A stretch of DNA of 63,877 bases from Luteimonas kalidii (GTDB lineage Bacteria; Pseudomonadota; Gammaproteobacteria; Xanthomonadales; Xanthomonadaceae): NCBI RefSeq assembly GCF_029887935.1, contig NZ_JARXRO010000007.1:105154-169030 (forward strand), written 5' to 3'. The position numbers and the translations under genes are program-made. Position 1 is the stretch's first letter, and each line of letters opens with the position of its first letter. Positions 62,242-63,877 of this stretch are shown here, piece after piece. The notes beneath the pieces were generated by a model. The model did no database searches, was not told the DNA's origin, and saw only the letters and a list, made by a program, of their open reading frames with translations.

Positions 62242-62733
62242 CTACTGCTCCGGGGCCACCTCGGGTGCCGGCGCGACGGCCGCGGGAGGCGCGGGAGGCG
62301 CGACCCGCCGCCCGGCGCTGTAGCCGTTCGCCTGGAGCCAGGCATCGAAGTCGTCGGCCGTCATGCGCTTGCCGTTCTGGGTCATGTTGAACCGGTACGG
62401 CGTGTTGTCGTGTTCGGTCTTCTTGACGTAGCCGGCTGCCGCCGGCGCGATCACCGCACCGGTCGCCGGCACCGCAGCGGCGACGCTCTGGCAGCCTTCC
62501 ACGCGCAGCCGCCACAGGACGTTGTCGACCGACTGCGATTCATCGAAATCGGGGGCGAGCACGCCACGCTGCGAACCGAGCTGCGGATTCGCGATCACGA
62601 AGCCAGCGGCCACGGGCGCGAGCACGGTGGGCTGTACGGCGAGGGGTTGCGGCAGGGCCGCACCCTGGCACTGCGTGGACGCGTGCGCATTCAACGCCGC
62701 CACCGAAAGCACCACCACCGCCAGTCCACGCAT
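62242..62733 (-). CDS. Exported protein of unknown function
   Basis: A 163-residue protein. The start MRGLAVVVLSVAALNAHAS is chosen because GGGAG lies eight bases upstream and the signal peptide is then well formed; an ATG at 62754 would extend it by seven residues. The mature part contains three APVAAGFVIAN/VIAPAAAGYV-like repeats, two Cys (CQGAALPQP and VEGCQSV), and the stretch NMTQNGKRMTADDFDAWLQANGYSAG. The end is Pro/Ala-rich. I do not recognise it. It converges with kbl. Confidence 0.75.
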   Translation of the reverse strand: MRGLAVVVLSVAALNAHASTQCQGAALPQPLAVQPTVLAPVAAGFVIANPQLGSQRGVLAPDFDESQSVDNVLWRLRVEGCQSVAAAVPATGAVIAPAAAGYVKKTEHDNTPYRFNMTQNGKRMTADDFDAWLQANGYSAGRRVAPPAPPAAVAPAPEVAPEQ

Positions 62734-62832
62734 CGCCGCGACTCCCGCACTCATGAATTGCGCGGGAGTGTAACAGCGCCATTCGCGCTGGCAAGACCGT
62801 GCGTCGTGATCATGGCGCATCCGCAAAGACAC

Positions 62833-62866
62833 AAAAAAAGGAAGCCCGGCACGGGGCCGGGCTTCC
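62833..62866 (-). terminator. Rho-independent terminator of the OmpA gene
   Basis: On the minus strand an 11-bp stem GGAAGCCCGGC/GCCGGGCTTCC with a five-base loop is followed by seven Ts. It lies 27 bases after the stop of the OmpA-family gene. Confidence 0.95.
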
Positions 62867-62893
62867 TGGTCTGCAACTGCAACGCTCAGAGGA

Positions 62894-63877
62894 TCAGTTC
62901 TGGACGTTGAGCTCGGTACGGCGGTTGACCTCGCTCTTGCAGCCCGGCAGCGTCTGCGCCGTCGGCTCCAGCGGACGGCTCTCGCCGTAACCGGTCGGAC
63001 CCATCAGGCGGCCGGCATCGATGCCGTTGCTGGTCATGTAGTCGTACACCGCCGACGCGCGACGCTCCGACAGACCCTGGTTGTAGGCGTCCGAACCGCA
63101 CAGGTCGGTATGGCCGGCCACTTCGACACGCAGGTCGGGATAGCGCTTCAGGATCTCCACCGCCTCGTTCAGGATCTGCACCGCGTCAGGACGCAGCGTC
63201 GAACGGTCGAAGTCGAAGTTCACGCCGTTCAGGTCGATCGTGATCGGAGCCGGCGGCGGCGGCGGAGCCGGGGTCGGCGGCGGCGGCGGCGGCGGGGCCA
63301 CCGGCGCGGTCGGCTCCGGACCCAGCGGGATGATCACGCCCACCGACGCGATCACGTCGCTGAAGTAGCTCTCTTCCTGCTGGTGCGGGTAGCCACCCGA
63401 GTCCACGCCGCTCTCGGCAGCATAGCTCTGGTCGTCGAAGTCGAACCGGGTCGCCACCTCGGCGCGCACCGCGACACGGCGCGAGAAGTCGCCCTGCAGA
63501 CCGACGCCGATCTTGGCCGCCAGATTGCCGTCCTCGCGCTCCGCCGGCGAGTTCGCGCTCGGGAACGCGTCGTACTCTTCTTCCGAGCGCTGGTAGCCCA
63601 GACCGAACAGCACGTACGGCGCCCAGTTGCGCTCCTCATTGATGAAATGGCGGCGCAGGTCCAGCGAGATGCCGTACTGGCTCCAGTTCAGATCCTGGTT
63701 GTGATCGAAATTGGGGTTCTGGTAATTGACTTCACCTTCCACCGACCAGACCGGGCTGATGAACTTGCCCACACCCAGCGCAACCGCCGGGGCGTCATTG
63801 GTGCGGCGATCGTTGTCCTGGAGATTGAAGCCGGCCGAGCCGCTGATGTACCAGCGATCGTCGAATTCCTGCGCAGA
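62894..63877 (-). CDS. OmpA-family outer-membrane protein, 5' part missing
   Basis: The frame is open to the right window edge, so the signal peptide and first codons are outside; the visible part begins SAQEFDDRWYISG, with AQ probably the end of the signal. The first about 170 residues form an eight-strand beta-barrel (YISGSAGFNLQD, WAPYVLFGLGYQ, AAKIGVGLQGDFS), then a Pro-rich linker (APPPPPPPTPAPPPPP) and an OmpA C-terminal domain with NFDFDRSTLRPDA, VEVAGHTDLCGSDAYNQGLSERRA and the final NRRTELNVQN, binding peptidoglycan. An extra Cys pair (LCGS and PGCKSE) is present. A strong terminator follows. Confidence 0.93.
   Translation of the reverse strand, partial: SAQEFDDRWYISGSAGFNLQDNDRRTNDAPAVALGVGKFISPVWSVEGEVNYQNPNFDHNQDLNWSQYGISLDLRRHFINEERNWAPYVLFGLGYQRSEEEYDAFPSANSPAEREDGNLAAKIGVGLQGDFSRRVAVRAEVATRFDFDDQSYAAESGVDSGGYPHQQEESYFSDVIASVGVIIPLGPEPTAPVAPPPPPPPTPAPPPPPAPITIDLNGVNFDFDRSTLRPDAVQILNEAVEILKRYPDLRVEVAGHTDLCGSDAYNQGLSERRASAVYDYMTSNGIDAGRLMGPTGYGESRPLEPTAQTLPGCKSEVNRRTELNVQN

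Noticed and set aside
63240..63310. GGC-rich repetitive stretch as a repeat array
   Set aside because: It encodes the Pro-rich linker of the OmpA-family protein and has no fixed unit or spacer.
1..63877. CRISPR array, tRNA/rRNA, insertion sequence, prophage or secretion-system genes
   Set aside because: I read both strands for repeats with spacers, cloverleaf-like sequences and transposase or phage motifs and found none.

Overview
The window is about 64 kb of GC-rich (roughly two-thirds G+C or more by eye), densely packed bacterial chromosome. The gene set points to a gammaproteobacterium of the Xanthomonadaceae (Lysobacter/Luteimonas/Pseudoxanthomonas-like). Pointers are an S46 dipeptidyl-peptidase, paired Tat-type TldD proteins, an AdaA-AlkA fusion, lipoprotein NPP-type phosphodiesterases, bTHX, GTAG-type REP hairpins and frequent -10 boxes placed so close to ATG that mRNAs would be leaderless. 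I see no insertion sequence, prophage, CRISPR array, rRNA or tRNA. The gene content is mostly core and accessory metabolism rather than a mobile island.

Layout. 0.1-5.8 kb: leftward operon of two Tat-signal TldD-like metallopeptidases, a TldE/PmbA-like partner and a DUF4159 protein. 6-13.9 kb: patatin phospholipase; VOC and DUF72 proteins; Tat-lipoprotein aldo/keto reductase; NTP/NDP-type transporter; then a cyclase-family/EamA pair divergent from a LysR regulator. 14-17.7 kb: EamA permease, ECF sigma factor with a four-helix membrane protein, lipoprotein and DUF4019 protein. 17.9-24.8 kb: LemA/DUF2207 pair, soxR divergent from a quinone oxidoreductase across a clear MerR-type promoter, ABC exporter and ClpP-fold lipoprotein. 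25-32.9 kb: small DUF proteins, a membrane protein coupled to a DUF1615 lipoprotein with lytic-transglycosylase-like motifs, MATE pump, SRPBCC protein, and a secreted GH2 enzyme carrying the beta-glucuronidase NxK signature.

32.9-45.6 kb: histidine utilisation genes (hutU, hutF, hutI) split by a TetR/Lnt-like operon with a striking palindromic operator, three GTAG-REP hairpins, an NPP phosphodiesterase and an alkylation-repair pair (adaA-alkA fusion, ogt); an M19 dipeptidase follows. 45.6-49.3 kb: bTHX, then a local zinc regulon: merC-like gene and znuD receptor diverging across a Zur box, with zur itself convergent to znuD. 49.3-56.6 kb: gltX, lpxH, DUF455, purF, a SPOR protein and folC. The order folC-dedD-purF is the enterobacterial one, but cvpA is absent. 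56.8-63.9 kb: histidine phosphatase, S46 peptidase with an unusual specificity residue, tdh-kbl threonine catabolism, a small exported protein, and the 3' part of an OmpA-family porin that runs off the right edge.

The strongest new leads are regulatory: a SoxR site with a 19-bp spacer in front of an oxidoreductase/ABC-exporter pair, a 23-bp palindrome that contains the start codon of a TetR gene, and a near-consensus Zur box serving two divergent genes. The strongest protein leads are DUF1615 as a possible transglycosylase, the variant metal site of the cyclase-family protein, and the exported TldD pair with an apparently leaderless TldE.
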